Source of the DNA: Marinibaculum pumilum
GTDB taxonomy: Bacteria > Pseudomonadota > Alphaproteobacteria > Ferrovibrionales > Ferrovibrionaceae
Assembly (NCBI RefSeq): GCF_042646425.1
Contig: NZ_JBHRTR010000034.1
Coordinates: forward strand, 1-64,000
DNA: 64,000 nucleotides
Direction of reading: 5' to 3'
Below are positions 34,049-45,055 of this stretch, piece by piece. Position numbers and translations under genes: made by a program. The notes under the pieces are model-generated. The model did not search any database, was not told the origin of the DNA, and was given only the letters and a program-made list of their open reading frames with translations. Position 1 is the first letter of the stretch. Each line of letters begins with the position of its first letter.

Positions 34049-34695
34049 CCGGCGCCGCGCTCCCGGGGGGCGGCCAGCAGGCCGTCCAGGGTGAGGCGGG
34101 CGAACGCCGCCACGATACCGTCGACATCGGCGCGCTTCTCCCTGCCATACCAGGCCGGTACGCCGTTGAGCATGCCGAGTATGGCCAGGGTGCAGAGACG
34201 CGGCTCCGTATCGCTGCGGAAGATGCCGGCATCGACCCCCTCCTTCAGCACGGCCTCGAAGATCCGTTCCAGGCGGCGGGACTTGCGGCCGATGCGGCGG
34301 CGGCTGTCCACCGGCAGGTGGCGGCGCTCGTTCAGGAACACCCGGACATAGTCCGCGCGGGTCTCGACCGGGCGGGTATGGGCGGTCATCAGTGCCGTCA
34401 GCTTCTCCGCCGGTCCGCCCCCGCCTGCGGCGATGGCCAGGGCCGACTCGACGAAGCCTTCCACGCCGATGCGGCAGACCTCTTCCAGGGCCGCCTCCTT
34501 GGACGGAAAATAGTAGTAGAGGCTGGCCTGGCGCATGCCCAGCAGGTCCGCGATCTCCTGCGTGCTCGCGCCGTGATAGCCGCGTCGGGCAAAGACCTGC
34601 GCTGCCGCGTCGGCAATCTCTGCGGCGCGGCGGCGGCGCCCGCGCGGACGCCCGATGCGCTTCGCTGCGCCTTCTTCTGGTCTTGCCTGCCGCAT
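34045..34695 (-). CDS. TetR-family transcriptional regulator
   Basis: A 216-residue repressor. The helix-turn-helix lies at about 25-70 (AAQVFARRGYHGASTQEIAD, then LYYYFPSKEAALEEV), preceded by an Arg-rich arm. The C-terminal ligand domain is of the type with FLNERRHLP. It is divergent from the MetE-like gene, with a short inverted repeat between, so self-control and control of that gene are likely. The ligand is unknown. Confidence 0.9.
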   Translation of the reverse strand: MRQARPEEGAAKRIGRPRGRRRRAAEIADAAAQVFARRGYHGASTQEIADLLGMRQASLYYYFPSKEAALEEVCRIGVEGFVESALAIAAGGGGPAEKLTALMTAHTRPVETRADYVRVFLNERRHLPVDSRRRIGRKSRRLERIFEAVLKEGVDAGIFRSDTEPRLCTLAILGMLNGVPAWYGREKRADVDGIVAAFARLTLDGLLAAPRERGAG

Positions 34696-34714
34696 CGCCG
34701 GGGGCTAGCCTTTC

Positions 34715-34730
34715 TCTATAACGCTATAGA
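34715..34730. promoter_or_regulatory. Inverted-repeat operator for the TetR regulator
   Basis: TCTATA (34715-34720) and TATAGA (34725-34730) flank ACGC, an AT-rich palindrome 20 bases before the tetR start and 42 before the MetE-like start. It is the only such element in the short divergent gap and has the form of TetR operators. Confidence 0.6.
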
Positions 34731-34771
34731 ATTTTGCCGGACTTGCCGGCAACCGCAGGGGGAAACGCTCC

Positions 34772-35881
34772 ATGACTTCACACAATGGCCGCCCGCCCTT
34801 TCGCGCGGATCATGTCGGCAGCCTGCTTCGCCCGCCCGCCTTGAAGGATGCCTTCCGCCGCCGGCGCACCGGCGATATCGAGGAGGCAGAGTTCCAGAAT
34901 ATCCAGGACGAGGCCATACGCGCCGTTGTCCGCCTGCAGGAAGATGCTGGCCTGCAGGTGGTGACCGACGGCGAATTCCGCCGGGGCTCCTACTGGGGAC
35001 GCTTCGTGGAGCGGCTGGAGGGGCTGGAGATCCGCCCCGCGATCTTCCGGTTCCACGACGAACATGGCCATGAACAGGACTTTACCGCGCCCTATGCCGC
35101 GGCGAAGGTGCGCCGGGTGCAGCCGCTCGCCGTCGACGAGTTCGACTTCGTGAAGGGCGTGACCTCGGCGATGGGCAAGATCACCCTGCCGGCGCCGTCG
35201 ACCCTGCACTTCTACCGCTGCAGCGACTTCGCCGCGGCCGAGGCCTATGACAGCGCGGAGTCGCTGTTCGCCGACCTGACGGCGGCCTATCGGGCGGAGA
35301 TCGCCGACCTGGTCGCCGCCGGCTGCCGCTACCTGCAGTTCGACGAGGTGGCGGTCGCCATGCTCTGCGATCCGGCGATCCGCGACCAGGTGAAGGCTGT
35401 GGGGCAGGATCCCGATGCCCTTGTCGGGCTCTATATCGGCGCCATCAACGCGGCGGTGCGCGACGTGCCGGACGGGGTGGCGGTCGGCATCCACATGTGC
35501 CGCGGCAATTTCAAGGGACTGTACCTGTCGGAGGGCGGCTACGAATCGGTGGCCGGCCGCTTCTTCGGCGAAACCGACGTGAACCATTTCCTGCTGGAAT
35601 ACGACACCGACCGGGCGGGCGACTTCCAGCCGCTGCGCCATGTGCCGAAGGACAAGGGCGTGGTGCTGGGCCTGGTCTCCAGCAAGAGCCCGGAGCTGGA
35701 GAGCGTGGAGACCCTGCAGCGCCGGACCGACGAAGCGACGCGGCACATCGACCTCGGCCAGCTGGCGCTGGGCCCGCAATGCGGCTTCGCCAGCACCGTC
35801 GCCGGCAACCCGGTCACCGAGGAGATCGAGCGGGCGAAGCTCGCGCGGATCGTCGAGGCGGCGGGGAAGATCTGGGGATAG
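34772..35881 (+). CDS. MetE C-terminal-like cobalamin-independent methyltransferase
   Basis: A 369-residue single-barrel protein like the catalytic half of methionine synthase MetE. The zinc ligands fit: H241 and C243 in GIHMCRGNF, E276 in LLEYD, C337 in GPQCGFAS. The N-terminal MetE half is missing, as in the archaeal and YxjG-type enzymes, which take methyl groups from other donors or demethylate small molecules. The GEFRRGSYWGRF segment near 67-78 is common in YxjG-like proteins. It is divergent from a TetR gene rather than in a methionine operon, so a dedicated catabolic role is possible. Confidence 0.87.
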   Translation: MTSHNGRPPFRADHVGSLLRPPALKDAFRRRRTGDIEEAEFQNIQDEAIRAVVRLQEDAGLQVVTDGEFRRGSYWGRFVERLEGLEIRPAIFRFHDEHGHEQDFTAPYAAAKVRRVQPLAVDEFDFVKGVTSAMGKITLPAPSTLHFYRCSDFAAAEAYDSAESLFADLTAAYRAEIADLVAAGCRYLQFDEVAVAMLCDPAIRDQVKAVGQDPDALVGLYIGAINAAVRDVPDGVAVGIHMCRGNFKGLYLSEGGYESVAGRFFGETDVNHFLLEYDTDRAGDFQPLRHVPKDKGVVLGLVSSKSPELESVETLQRRTDEATRHIDLGQLALGPQCGFASTVAGNPVTEEIERAKLARIVEAAGKIWG

Positions 35882-35927
35882 GAGGCGGGGCTGTGCCTCC
35901 ACCCTGTCCGTCATCCTTGGGCTTGGG

Positions 35928-36375
35928 GGCCTATGGGATTCACATACTCTTTTCTCTTCGACGCGCCTCCCTGTTGCCGTCGCCCTCGGGCTTGACCCGA
36001 GGGGCACGACGGGACAGGGACGCCGCGCAGCTTCGCCGCCTTGCCACGATCCTCGGGTCAGGCCCTACGGGATTCACATATCTCTTCTCTTCGACACGCC
36101 TCCCTGCTGCCGTCGCGCTCGGGCTTGATCCGAGGGGCCTGACGGGACAGGGAGGCCGCGCAGCTTCGCCACCTTGCCACGATCCTCGGCTCGGGGGCCG
36201 AGGATGACGGCAGAAAGGGAGGACCGCAGGGCTGATTTGGCTCCCTGACGAGATGTGGGAATGCCGTAGGGTCAGGCCCGAGGACGATGGCGAAATAGGT
36301 TGGACTGTGAGGCTGCTTCAGGTCTGCTGGCGAGTTGTGTGAATGCCGTAGCCTCGGAGGCCGAGGGTGACGGCG
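35928..36375. repeat. Tandem 133-bp REP-like repeat array
   Basis: This fills most of the 513-base gap between the convergent MetE-like and ureC genes; no gene is seen in it. Two units of about 133-134 bp lie head to tail (35928-36060 and 36061-36194), roughly 90% alike; each has GGGATTCACAT, CTTCTCTTCGACRCGCCTCC, a CTCGGGCTTGAYCCGAGG hairpin and GACGGGACAGGGA. Two partial inverted copies follow at about 36253-36292 and 36338-36375 (GAATGCCGTAGGGTCAGGCC and a variant). Hairpins here may also end both flanking transcripts. Confidence 0.8.
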
Positions 36376-36394
36376 AATGGGGTGTCCGCCCCCC

Positions 36395-38107
<1,713 letters not shown>

Positions 38108-38111
38108 GCGT

Positions 38112-38450
38112 TCAGCCCTTCCTGTCGAGCGGGCCCATCACCCGCTGGTTGAAGCCGAAGACCTGCCGCTTGCCGCGATAGGGCACCAGGGTCACCTCCC
38201 GGCTCTGGCCGGGCTCGAAGCGGACGGCGGTGCCGGCGGGGATGTCCAGCCGCATGCCCATCGCCTGTTCGCGGTCGAACTGCAGGCCGGCATTGGTCTC
38301 CGCGAAATGGTAGTGCGAGCCGACCTGCACCGGCCGGTCGCCCTTGTTCACCACCTCCAGTGTGATGGTCGGCTGGCCGGCGTTCAGCTCGATCTCGCCC
38401 TCGGCGGGCAGGATCTCGCCGGGGAGCATCGTTGAAACGACCTCGGTCAT
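38112..38450 (-). CDS. ureB: Urease beta subunit UreB
   Basis: A 112-residue structural subunit of cytoplasmic urease. It has VGSHYHFAETNAGLQFDRE and the C-terminal KRQVFGFNQRVMGPLD, both family signatures. The start at MTEVVSTMLPGEILP is at the usual place; 19 more open codons upstream run into the repeat element and are unlikely to be translated. A repeat pair separates it from ureA, so ureA and ureBC may differ in message stability. Confidence 0.96.
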   Translation of the reverse strand: MTEVVSTMLPGEILPAEGEIELNAGQPTITLEVVNKGDRPVQVGSHYHFAETNAGLQFDREQAMGMRLDIPAGTAVRFEPGQSREVTLVPYRGKRQVFGFNQRVMGPLDRKG

Positions 38451-38475
38451 GAACAGCTCCGGATCTCTATCGGTA

Positions 38476-38577
38476 CCGTCGTCCTCGGGCTTGACCCGAG
38501 GACCCATAGCGCTGGCATCGACGCTGCGCGGCAGCGCCGTCCCGTCGCGGTCCTCGGGTCAAGCCCGAGGACGACGG
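38476..38577. repeat. REP pair (29-bp inverted arms) inside the urease operon
   Basis: CCGTCGTCCTCGGGCTTGAC and nine further bases (38476-38504) are repeated exactly in inverted order at 38549-38577, with 44 bases between. Each arm also holds its own hairpin, CCTCGGG-TCAAG-CCCGAGG or its complement. It lies between ureA and ureB, where a strong structure could pause RNases or polymerase. Confidence 0.88.
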
Positions 38578-38605
38578 AAACTTCAATGCGGCCGCCATCA
38601 CCGCC

Positions 38606-38908
<303 letters not shown>

Positions 38909-38972
38909 CGGCAGGTTCCGGATCGTGCAGACTAAACCAGCATAGTGGCAGCAGGCGCAGGCCGGTGGAAGC

Positions 38973-39668
38973 TCACACCGACAGGTGCTTGCGCACCTCC
39001 TGCTCGTCCATGCTCTCGCGGCTGCCGGCCATGACGATCTCGCCGCGGTCCATCACGGCGAAGCTGTCGGCCAGGTCGCGGGCAAACTCGAAATACTGCT
39101 CCACCAGCAGGATCGCCATCGTGCCCTTGTCGCGCAGATAGCCGATCGCCCGGCCGATATCCTTGATGATCGAGGGCTGGATGCCTTCCGTCGGCTCGTC
39201 CAGCACCAGCAGCCGCGGCTGCAGCACCAGGGCGCGGCCGATGGCGAGCTGCTGCTGCTGGCCACCGGACAGGTCGCCGCCGCGCCGGCCCAGCATGTCC
39301 GACAGCACCGGGAACAGGTCGAACACCTCGTCCGGCACCTTGCGCTGGCCGCGCTTCAGCACCGCGAAGCCGGTTTCCAGGTTCTCCCGTACGGTCAGCA
39401 GGGGAAAGATGTCGCGGCCCTGCGGCACATAGCCGATGCCGCGGCGCGCACGCTCCGACGGCTTCAGGCGGGAGATATCCTCCCCCTCCCATTCGATCTG
39501 GCCGCCCGAGATCGGCTGCTGCCCGACGATGGCCCGCAAGAGGCTGGTCTTGCCCACGCCGTTGCGGCCCAGGACGCAGGTGACCCGGCCCGGCTCGGCG
39601 TCGAGCGAGACCTGCCAGAGCGCCTGCGCGGCGCCGTAGTGAAGGTCGAGGTCGTTGATCGCAAGCAT
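38973..39668 (-). CDS. urtE: Urea ABC transporter ATPase UrtE
   Basis: A 231-residue ATPase of the urea importer. Walker A GRNGVGKTS (34-42), signature LSGGQQQQLAIGRAL and Walker B LLVLDEPTEGIQPSII; the last string is characteristic of UrtE. Ends 64 bases before ureA in the same direction. Confidence 0.95.
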   Translation of the reverse strand: MLAINDLDLHYGAAQALWQVSLDAEPGRVTCVLGRNGVGKTSLLRAIVGQQPISGGQIEWEGEDISRLKPSERARRGIGYVPQGRDIFPLLTVRENLETGFAVLKRGQRKVPDEVFDLFPVLSDMLGRRGGDLSGGQQQQLAIGRALVLQPRLLVLDEPTEGIQPSIIKDIGRAIGYLRDKGTMAILLVEQYFEFARDLADSFAVMDRGEIVMAGSRESMDEQEVRKHLSV

Positions 39669-39687
39669 CGTCTTCCGGTTCCTGTCG

Positions 39688-40434
39688 TCAGCGGCCGAGA
39701 TAGATCTCGATCACCCGTTCGTTGGCGCTGACATGGTCCAGGGAGCCCTCCGCCAGCACCGAGCCTTCGTGCAGCACGGTGACCCGCACCCCCAGGGCGC
39801 GGATGAAGGTCATGTCATGCTCGACCACGATGACGGAGTGGGTCGTGGCGATCCGCTTCAGCAGCTCCGCCGTCTCCGCCGTCTCGGCGTCGGTCATCCC
39901 GGCGGCCGGTTCGTCGACCAGCAGCAGCTTCGGGTCCTGCGCCAGCAGCATGCCGATCTCCAGCCACTGCTTCTGGCCATGGCTGAGGCTGCCGGCCAGG
40001 GTGTCGCGATGGGGCGCCAGACGGGTCAGCGCCAGCAGTTCCTCGATCCGCTCCGCCTCCCGCGCCCGCGGCCTGCCGAACAGGTTCGGCCAGACGCCGC
40101 GTTCGCCCTGCAGGGCCAGGACGAAATTGTCCTCCACCGACTGGCTCTCGAACACGGTGGGCTTCTGGAACTTGCGGCCGATGCCCAGATTGGCGATCGC
40201 CGCCTCGTCCATGCCCTTCAGGTCGTGCACCTCGTCGAACAGGACGAAGCCGGTATCGGGCCGGGTCTTGCCGGTGATGACGTCCATCATCGTCGTCTTG
40301 CCGGCGCCGTTGGGGCCGATGATGGCCCGCATCTCGCCCGGCGCGACGGCCAGCGACAGGTCGTTCAGCGCCTTGAAGCCGTCGAAGCTGACGCTGACCC
40401 GTTCCATGTAGAGCAGGGTTCCGGTGGCGGTCAT
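39688..40434 (-). CDS. urtD: Urea ABC transporter ATPase UrtD
   Basis: A 248-residue ATPase, partner of UrtE. Walker A GPNGAGKTT (about 39-47), MMDVITGKTRPDTG, signature LSHGQKQWLEIGMLLAQDP and Walker B LLLVDEPAAGMT match UrtD. It starts 3 bases after urtC stops. Confidence 0.95.
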   Translation of the reverse strand: MTATGTLLYMERVSVSFDGFKALNDLSLAVAPGEMRAIIGPNGAGKTTMMDVITGKTRPDTGFVLFDEVHDLKGMDEAAIANLGIGRKFQKPTVFESQSVEDNFVLALQGERGVWPNLFGRPRAREAERIEELLALTRLAPHRDTLAGSLSHGQKQWLEIGMLLAQDPKLLLVDEPAAGMTDAETAETAELLKRIATTHSVIVVEHDMTFIRALGVRVTVLHEGSVLAEGSLDHVSANERVIEIYLGR

Positions 40435-40437
40435 CGC

Positions 40438-41757
40438 TCAATCCCCTCCGCCCGTGCGGCCCGGTTCCGGTGCGGGGTCGGGCGGGAAGGTCCGCGGCGC
40501 ACCCTGGCCGGCGGCATCGCCGCGGCCACGCTTGCCCGGCGCCGGCCGGGCGGCTGCCGCCACCGGCTTCTCGCCCCTGCGGAAGGCACTGACGGCGCCC
40601 ATGATGCCGCGCGGCAGGAACAGGGTGACGGCGATGAACAGCCCGCCCAGAACGAACAGCCAGGCTTCCGGCAGGGCGCCGGTGAAGATCGTCTTGCCGC
40701 CGTTCACCAGCACCGCGCCCAGGGCGGCGCCGAACAGGGTGCCGCGGCCGCCGACGGCGACCCAGATCACCATCTCGATGGAATTGGCGGGGGAGAATTC
40801 CGACGGGTTGATGATGCCGACCTGCGGCACGTAGAGGGCGCCCGCCACGCCGGCCAGGCAGGCCGACAGGGTCCAGACGAACAGCTTGTAGTTCTCCACC
40901 CGGTAGCCCAGAAAGCGCACCCGGCTTTCCGCGTCGCGCACCGCGATCAGCACCTTCCCCAGCCGCGAGGTCACCACCAGCCGGCAGATGATGTAGCCGG
41001 CGGCGAGCGCCACCGCGCTGGCGATGAACAGGCCGATCCGCGTGCCGGAGGATTGCAGGTCGAAGCCCAGGATATCCTTGAAATCGGTCAGGCCGTTATT
41101 GCCGCCGAAGCCTGTTTCGTTGCGGAAGAAGGCCAGCAGCAGGGCGAAGGTCATCGCCTGGGTGATGATCGACAGATAGACGCCGGTCACCCGCGAGCGG
41201 AAGGCCAGCCAGCCGAACACGAAGGCCAGCACGCCGGGCACCAGGATCACCATCAGGGCGGCGAACCAGAAGCTGTCGAAGCCGTACCAGAACCAGGGCA
41301 GTTCCTGCCAGTTCAGGAACACCATGAAGTCCGGCAGCTCCGGATGGCCATAGACGCCGCGGGTGCCGATCTGGCGCATCAGGTACATGCCCATGGCATA
41401 GCCGCCCAGCGCGAAGAAGGCGCCATGGCCCAGGCTGAGGATGCCGCAGAACCCCCAGACCAGGTCGACGGCGACCGCCAACAGCGCGAAGCAGAGATAC
41501 TTGCCGGCCAGGGCGACGATGTAGTTCGGCAGCTGCAGGCCGGAGCTTTCCGGCACCAGCTGGTTGAAGACCGGCACCAGCACCGCGACGGCCGCGACGA
41601 CCGCCAGGAAGATCCAGGCGCGGCCGCCCAGCGCCCGGCCCAGCGCGCTGCCGCGGCCGCCCGCGGGCAGCCGGTTCGGCGGCAGCATCCGCTCCAGCCG
41701 GCCGGACATGTCGGGATCGGACATGGAGCTGTCCCGGCTGTCTTGTCCGTTGCTCAT
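40438..41757 (-). CDS. urtC: Urea ABC transporter permease UrtC
   Basis: A 439-residue inner-membrane permease of the LivM type with about ten hydrophobic segments; WGFCGILSLGHGAFFALGGY and FGGNNGLTDF are seen in UrtC proteins. The first 45 residues and the last 35 are polar and probably disordered. The ATG overlaps the urtB stop (ATGA), so the two permeases are translationally coupled. The frame stays open upstream but only inside urtB. Confidence 0.94.
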   Translation of the reverse strand: MSNGQDSRDSSMSDPDMSGRLERMLPPNRLPAGGRGSALGRALGGRAWIFLAVVAAVAVLVPVFNQLVPESSGLQLPNYIVALAGKYLCFALLAVAVDLVWGFCGILSLGHGAFFALGGYAMGMYLMRQIGTRGVYGHPELPDFMVFLNWQELPWFWYGFDSFWFAALMVILVPGVLAFVFGWLAFRSRVTGVYLSIITQAMTFALLLAFFRNETGFGGNNGLTDFKDILGFDLQSSGTRIGLFIASAVALAAGYIICRLVVTSRLGKVLIAVRDAESRVRFLGYRVENYKLFVWTLSACLAGVAGALYVPQVGIINPSEFSPANSIEMVIWVAVGGRGTLFGAALGAVLVNGGKTIFTGALPEAWLFVLGGLFIAVTLFLPRGIMGAVSAFRRGEKPVAAAARPAPGKRGRGDAAGQGAPRTFPPDPAPEPGRTGGGD

Positions 41758-43403
41758 GCTTCCACCGCCCGGCCCTTGAGGGCGAACAGCCCGCGCGGGC
41801 GTCGCTGGATGAACAGGATGATGAAGACCAGCACCAGGATCTTGCCGAGCACCGCGCCGGCATAGGGTTCCAGGAACTTGTTGGCGACACCCAGGGTCAT
41901 CGCGCCGACCAGGGTGCCCCAGAGGTTCCCGACCCCGCCGAACACCACGACCATGAAGCTGTCGATGATGTAGGACTGGCCCAGATTCGGGCTGACATTG
42001 TCGATCTGCGACAGCGCCACCCCGGCGATGCCGGCGATGCCGGAGCCCAGGCCGAAGGTCATCGCGTCGACCCGGTCGGTGCGGATGCCCATGTTCGACG
42101 CCATCCGCCGGTTCTGCGTCACCGCGCGCATCTGCAGGCCGATCGGGGTGCGCCGCAGCACCAGCATCAGGGCGGCCAGCACCAGCAGGGCGAAGACCAG
42201 GATCCACAGTCGGTTGTAGGTGATGGTCATGAGACCGAGTTCGAAGGCGCCGGACATCCAGGACGGGTTGGCGACCTCCTGGTTGGTGGGGCCGAAGATG
42301 GTCCGCACCGCCTGCTGCAGGATCAGCGAGATGCCCCAGGTCGCCAGCAGGGTTTCCAGCGGCCGCCCGTAGAGGAAGCGGATGATGCCGCGCTCGATCG
42401 CCACGCCGACGGCACCCGCGACCAGGAAGGCGGCGGGGATCGCCACGATCAGGGAGACGTCGATCAGGCCGGGCGAGATCTCGCGCAGCACCGATTGGAC
42501 GACGAAGGTGGTGTAGGCGCCCAGCATCACCATCTCGCCATGCGCCATGTTGATCACGCCCATCACGCCGAAGGTGATGGCCAGCCCGACCGCGGCCAGC
42601 AGCAGGACGGAGCCGAGCGACAGCCCGTACCAGACGTTCTGCGCGGCGTTCCAGGCCTGCAGGTTGGTCTCGATGCCGGCGGCGGCCTTGCGTGCGGCGG
42701 CGCGCAGGGCCTCGTCCTCGGTCGCTTCCGCGATGATGTTCAGCGAGGCCAGGGCGTCGCGGTCGCCGCGGGCCGCGACGGTGTCGATGGCGGCGAGCTT
42801 CTCTTCCGGCGCGGCGTCGCTGGCCAGCACGGTGGCGGCGCGGGCGCGTTCCATGGCCGTGCGGACGCCTGCGTCCTTCTCCTTCGCCAGAGCCGCGTCG
42901 AGGGCGGGCAGGAATTCGGGATCCTTCTCCGCGAACACCGCTTGCGCCGCCGCCAGGCGGCGGGCCCGGTCGGGGGACAGCAGGTCCAGCCCGCCCAGCG
43001 CGGCGCGGACCGCACGGCGCACGGCGTTGTTGATGCGGATCTTGTCGACGGCGCCCCTGGCAACCTCGCCCAGCGCCGCACCCGTCAGGGGGTCGCTGAT
43101 GGCATAGCCGCCCTGGGCGCTGCGGCCGATCACCACCGCGCCGTCGGACTTCTGGATGTAGAGATCACCGTCGTTCAGCGCCCGCAGGGCCGGTGCTACG
43201 GCGGGGTCGCCGGTCGCGGCGAGGGCGGTGACCGCCTTGCCGATATCGCGCAGGTTCTTGGTGCCGAGCGCCGCGACCAGCGGCTGCAGCTGTGCATCCG
43301 CGCCGTCCGACTGCGCGGCGGCTTTGTCCGGCTGCGCCAGGCAGAGCAGGGCCAGCAGCGCTGCAGCGATCAGGGAGAAGGTTGGAATCTGGCGGAAGCG
43401 CAC
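41754..43403 (-). CDS. urtB: Urea ABC transporter permease UrtB
   Basis: A 549-residue permease. UrtB differs from plain LivH by a large N-terminal extracytoplasmic part, seen here: a signal-like helix (IPTFSLIAAALLALLCLAQP), then about 210 residues with repeated Ala-rich helical units, then the LivH-type channel from about residue 245 (YGLSLGSVLLLAAVGLAITF, NMAHGEMVMLGAY). The start is taken as the GTG of VRFRQIPTF; further open codons upstream lie in the GC-rich gap after urtA. Confidence 0.92.
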   Translation of the reverse strand: MRFRQIPTFSLIAAALLALLCLAQPDKAAAQSDGADAQLQPLVAALGTKNLRDIGKAVTALAATGDPAVAPALRALNDGDLYIQKSDGAVVIGRSAQGGYAISDPLTGAALGEVARGAVDKIRINNAVRRAVRAALGGLDLLSPDRARRLAAAQAVFAEKDPEFLPALDAALAKEKDAGVRTAMERARAATVLASDAAPEEKLAAIDTVAARGDRDALASLNIIAEATEDEALRAAARKAAAGIETNLQAWNAAQNVWYGLSLGSVLLLAAVGLAITFGVMGVINMAHGEMVMLGAYTTFVVQSVLREISPGLIDVSLIVAIPAAFLVAGAVGVAIERGIIRFLYGRPLETLLATWGISLILQQAVRTIFGPTNQEVANPSWMSGAFELGLMTITYNRLWILVFALLVLAALMLVLRRTPIGLQMRAVTQNRRMASNMGIRTDRVDAMTFGLGSGIAGIAGVALSQIDNVSPNLGQSYIIDSFMVVVFGGVGNLWGTLVGAMTLGVANKFLEPYAGAVLGKILVLVFIILFIQRRPRGLFALKGRAVEA

Positions 43404-43516
43404 CGGCTTGGTCCCAGTATGTACGTCAGGCGGGGATGGGGCGGGGGCCGGCGGGCAAGGGCCGCGGCCGGTCCGGGCCGCGAACGGGGCCCGGGCGGGG
43501 ATCGGGGGAGAGATGC

Positions 43517-43538
43517 GGGGCCGCCGGGTGGCGGCCCC
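43517..43538 (-). terminator. Stem-loop between urtA and urtB
   Basis: A 9-bp perfect stem, GGGGCCGCC with GGCGGCCCC around a 4-base loop, lies just past the urtA stop and about 115 bases before urtB. There is no T run. Such structures between a binding-protein gene and its permease genes often raise the level of the first gene relative to the rest. Confidence 0.5.
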
Positions 43539-43578
43539 CGATCCCAAGGCTCAGGCTCTGCTCAAACGGGGGGTGCGA

Positions 43579-44880
43579 TCAGGAGCCCTTGCCGCCGCAC
43601 TTGCCGGTCTCGGTGTTGAAGTTGCCGCAGGACAGCGGCTCCCGCCAATCGGAGATCAGCACCTTGGAATCCGGCAGGTAGTTCGACCAGGCGTCGCCCG
43701 CGACCAGGCCGGGGGTCTGCCAGACGGTGAAGAACTGGCCGTCCTCCTGGATCTCGCCGATCAGCACCGGCTTGGTGATGTGGTGGTTCGGCATCATCGC
43801 CGAATAGCCGCCGGTCAGGTTCGGCACCGCCACGCCGACCAGGGCGTCGATCACCGCGTCCGGATCGGTGGTGCCGGCCTTCTCGACCGCCTTCACCCAC
43901 ATGTTGAAGCCGATGTAGTGGGCCTCCATCGGGTCGTTCGTCACCCGGTCGGCATTCTTGGTGAAGTCGTGCCAGGCCTGGATGAACTCCGCATTGGCCG
44001 GGGCCTCGACGGACTGGAAGTAGTTCCAGGCGGCCAGGTGGCCGACCAGCGGCGCGGTGTCGATACCGGCCAGCTCTTCCTCGCCGACGGAGAAGGCGAC
44101 CACCGGGATATCCTCCGCCTTGATGCCCTGGTTGCCCAGCTCCTTGTAGAACGGCACGTTGGCATCGCCGTTGATGGTGGAGACCACGGCCGTCTTCTTG
44201 CCGGCGGAGCCGAACTTCTTGATGTCGGCGACGATGGTCTGCCAGTCGGAATGACCGAACGGCGTGTAGTTGATCATGATGTCTTCTTCGGCCACGCCGT
44301 GAGACTTGAGGTAGGCCTCAAGAATCTTATTGGTGGTCCGGGGATAGACATAGTCGGTGCCGGCCAGCACCCAGCGCTCGACCCCCTCGTTCTCCATCAG
44401 ATAGTCGACGGCGGGGATCGCCTGCTGGTTCGGCGCGGCGCCGGTGTAGAAGATGTTGCGGGAGCTTTCCTCGCCCTCGTACTGCACCGGGTAGAACAGG
44501 ATCGAGTTCAGCTCCTCGAACACCGGCAGCACGGACTTGCGGGACACGGAGGTCCAGCAGCCGAACACCGCGTCGACCTTCTGCACCTCGATCAGCTCGC
44601 GCGCCTTCTCGGCGAACAGCGGCCAGTCGGAGGCCGGGTCGACCACCACCGCCTCCAGCTGCTTGCCCAGCAGGCCACCCTTCTTGTTCTGCTCCGCGAC
44701 CAGCATCTCCATGACGTCCTTCAGGGTCGTCTCGCTGATCGCCATGGTGCCGGACAGCGAGTGCAGCACGCCCACCTTGATGGTGTCGTCCGCCGCTGCC
44801 GCCGGCATGATCGTCGCTGCACCCAGGGCGGCCGCCACGGCCAGTCCCCCAAGGCGTGACGCCAAGCTGGTTCCTGTCAT
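43579..44880 (-). CDS. urtA: Urea ABC transporter substrate-binding protein UrtA
   Basis: A 433-residue periplasmic urea-binding protein with a signal peptide (LASRLGGLAVAAALGAATI, cleavage near PAAAAD, residue 30). The mature start IKVGVLHSLSGTMAISETTLK, FGCWTSVSRKSVLPVFEELN and GAAPNQQAIPAVDYL are typical of UrtA. It is the first gene of the operon and carries a sigma-54 promoter about 60 bases upstream; a CGGAG ribosome site precedes the ATG. Confidence 0.96.
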   Translation of the reverse strand: MTGTSLASRLGGLAVAAALGAATIMPAAAADDTIKVGVLHSLSGTMAISETTLKDVMEMLVAEQNKKGGLLGKQLEAVVVDPASDWPLFAEKARELIEVQKVDAVFGCWTSVSRKSVLPVFEELNSILFYPVQYEGEESSRNIFYTGAAPNQQAIPAVDYLMENEGVERWVLAGTDYVYPRTTNKILEAYLKSHGVAEEDIMINYTPFGHSDWQTIVADIKKFGSAGKKTAVVSTINGDANVPFYKELGNQGIKAEDIPVVAFSVGEEELAGIDTAPLVGHLAAWNYFQSVEAPANAEFIQAWHDFTKNADRVTNDPMEAHYIGFNMWVKAVEKAGTTDPDAVIDALVGVAVPNLTGGYSAMMPNHHITKPVLIGEIQEDGQFFTVWQTPGLVAGDAWSNYLPDSKVLISDWREPLSCGNFNTETGKCGGKGS

Positions 44881-44937
44881 CAAGTTTCTCCGTCCCATTG
44901 CTTGTGTGGCGTGCAAACGCCCGCCTGACCGCGCAGG

Positions 44938-44953
44938 AGCAAGGGGCGTGCCA
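44938..44953 (-). promoter_or_regulatory. Sigma-54 (-24/-12) promoter of urtA
   Basis: On the minus strand the sequence is TGGCACGCCCCTTGCT, an exact match to the sigma-54 consensus TGGCACG-N4-TTGCW. It predicts a transcript start near 44927 and a leader of about 47 bases to urtA. It fits nitrogen control of urea uptake and breakdown through RpoN. The surrounding 405-base gap to the amidase gene (44881-45285) has no gene; it holds this promoter, an inverted repeat and a second -24/-12-like box. Confidence 0.85.
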
Positions 44954-45055
44954 GCAGCAGCTGCAACAGAAGCGACCAGAAATCCTGATGGCATCGATCG
45001 GCGAGAGTCGAAAACTGCTCAAAAATGTGCCGTTCGAACAAAAATGCGGCAAATA

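Noticed and set aside
35882..36394. CRISPR array in the repeat-rich gap
   Set aside because: Units are about 133 bp, contain inverted copies, and have no short regular repeats with unique spacers; no cas genes nearby.
39655..41865. A 736-codon plus-strand frame across urtD and urtC
   Set aside because: Antisense to two well-conserved transport genes, with a composition unlike a folded protein.
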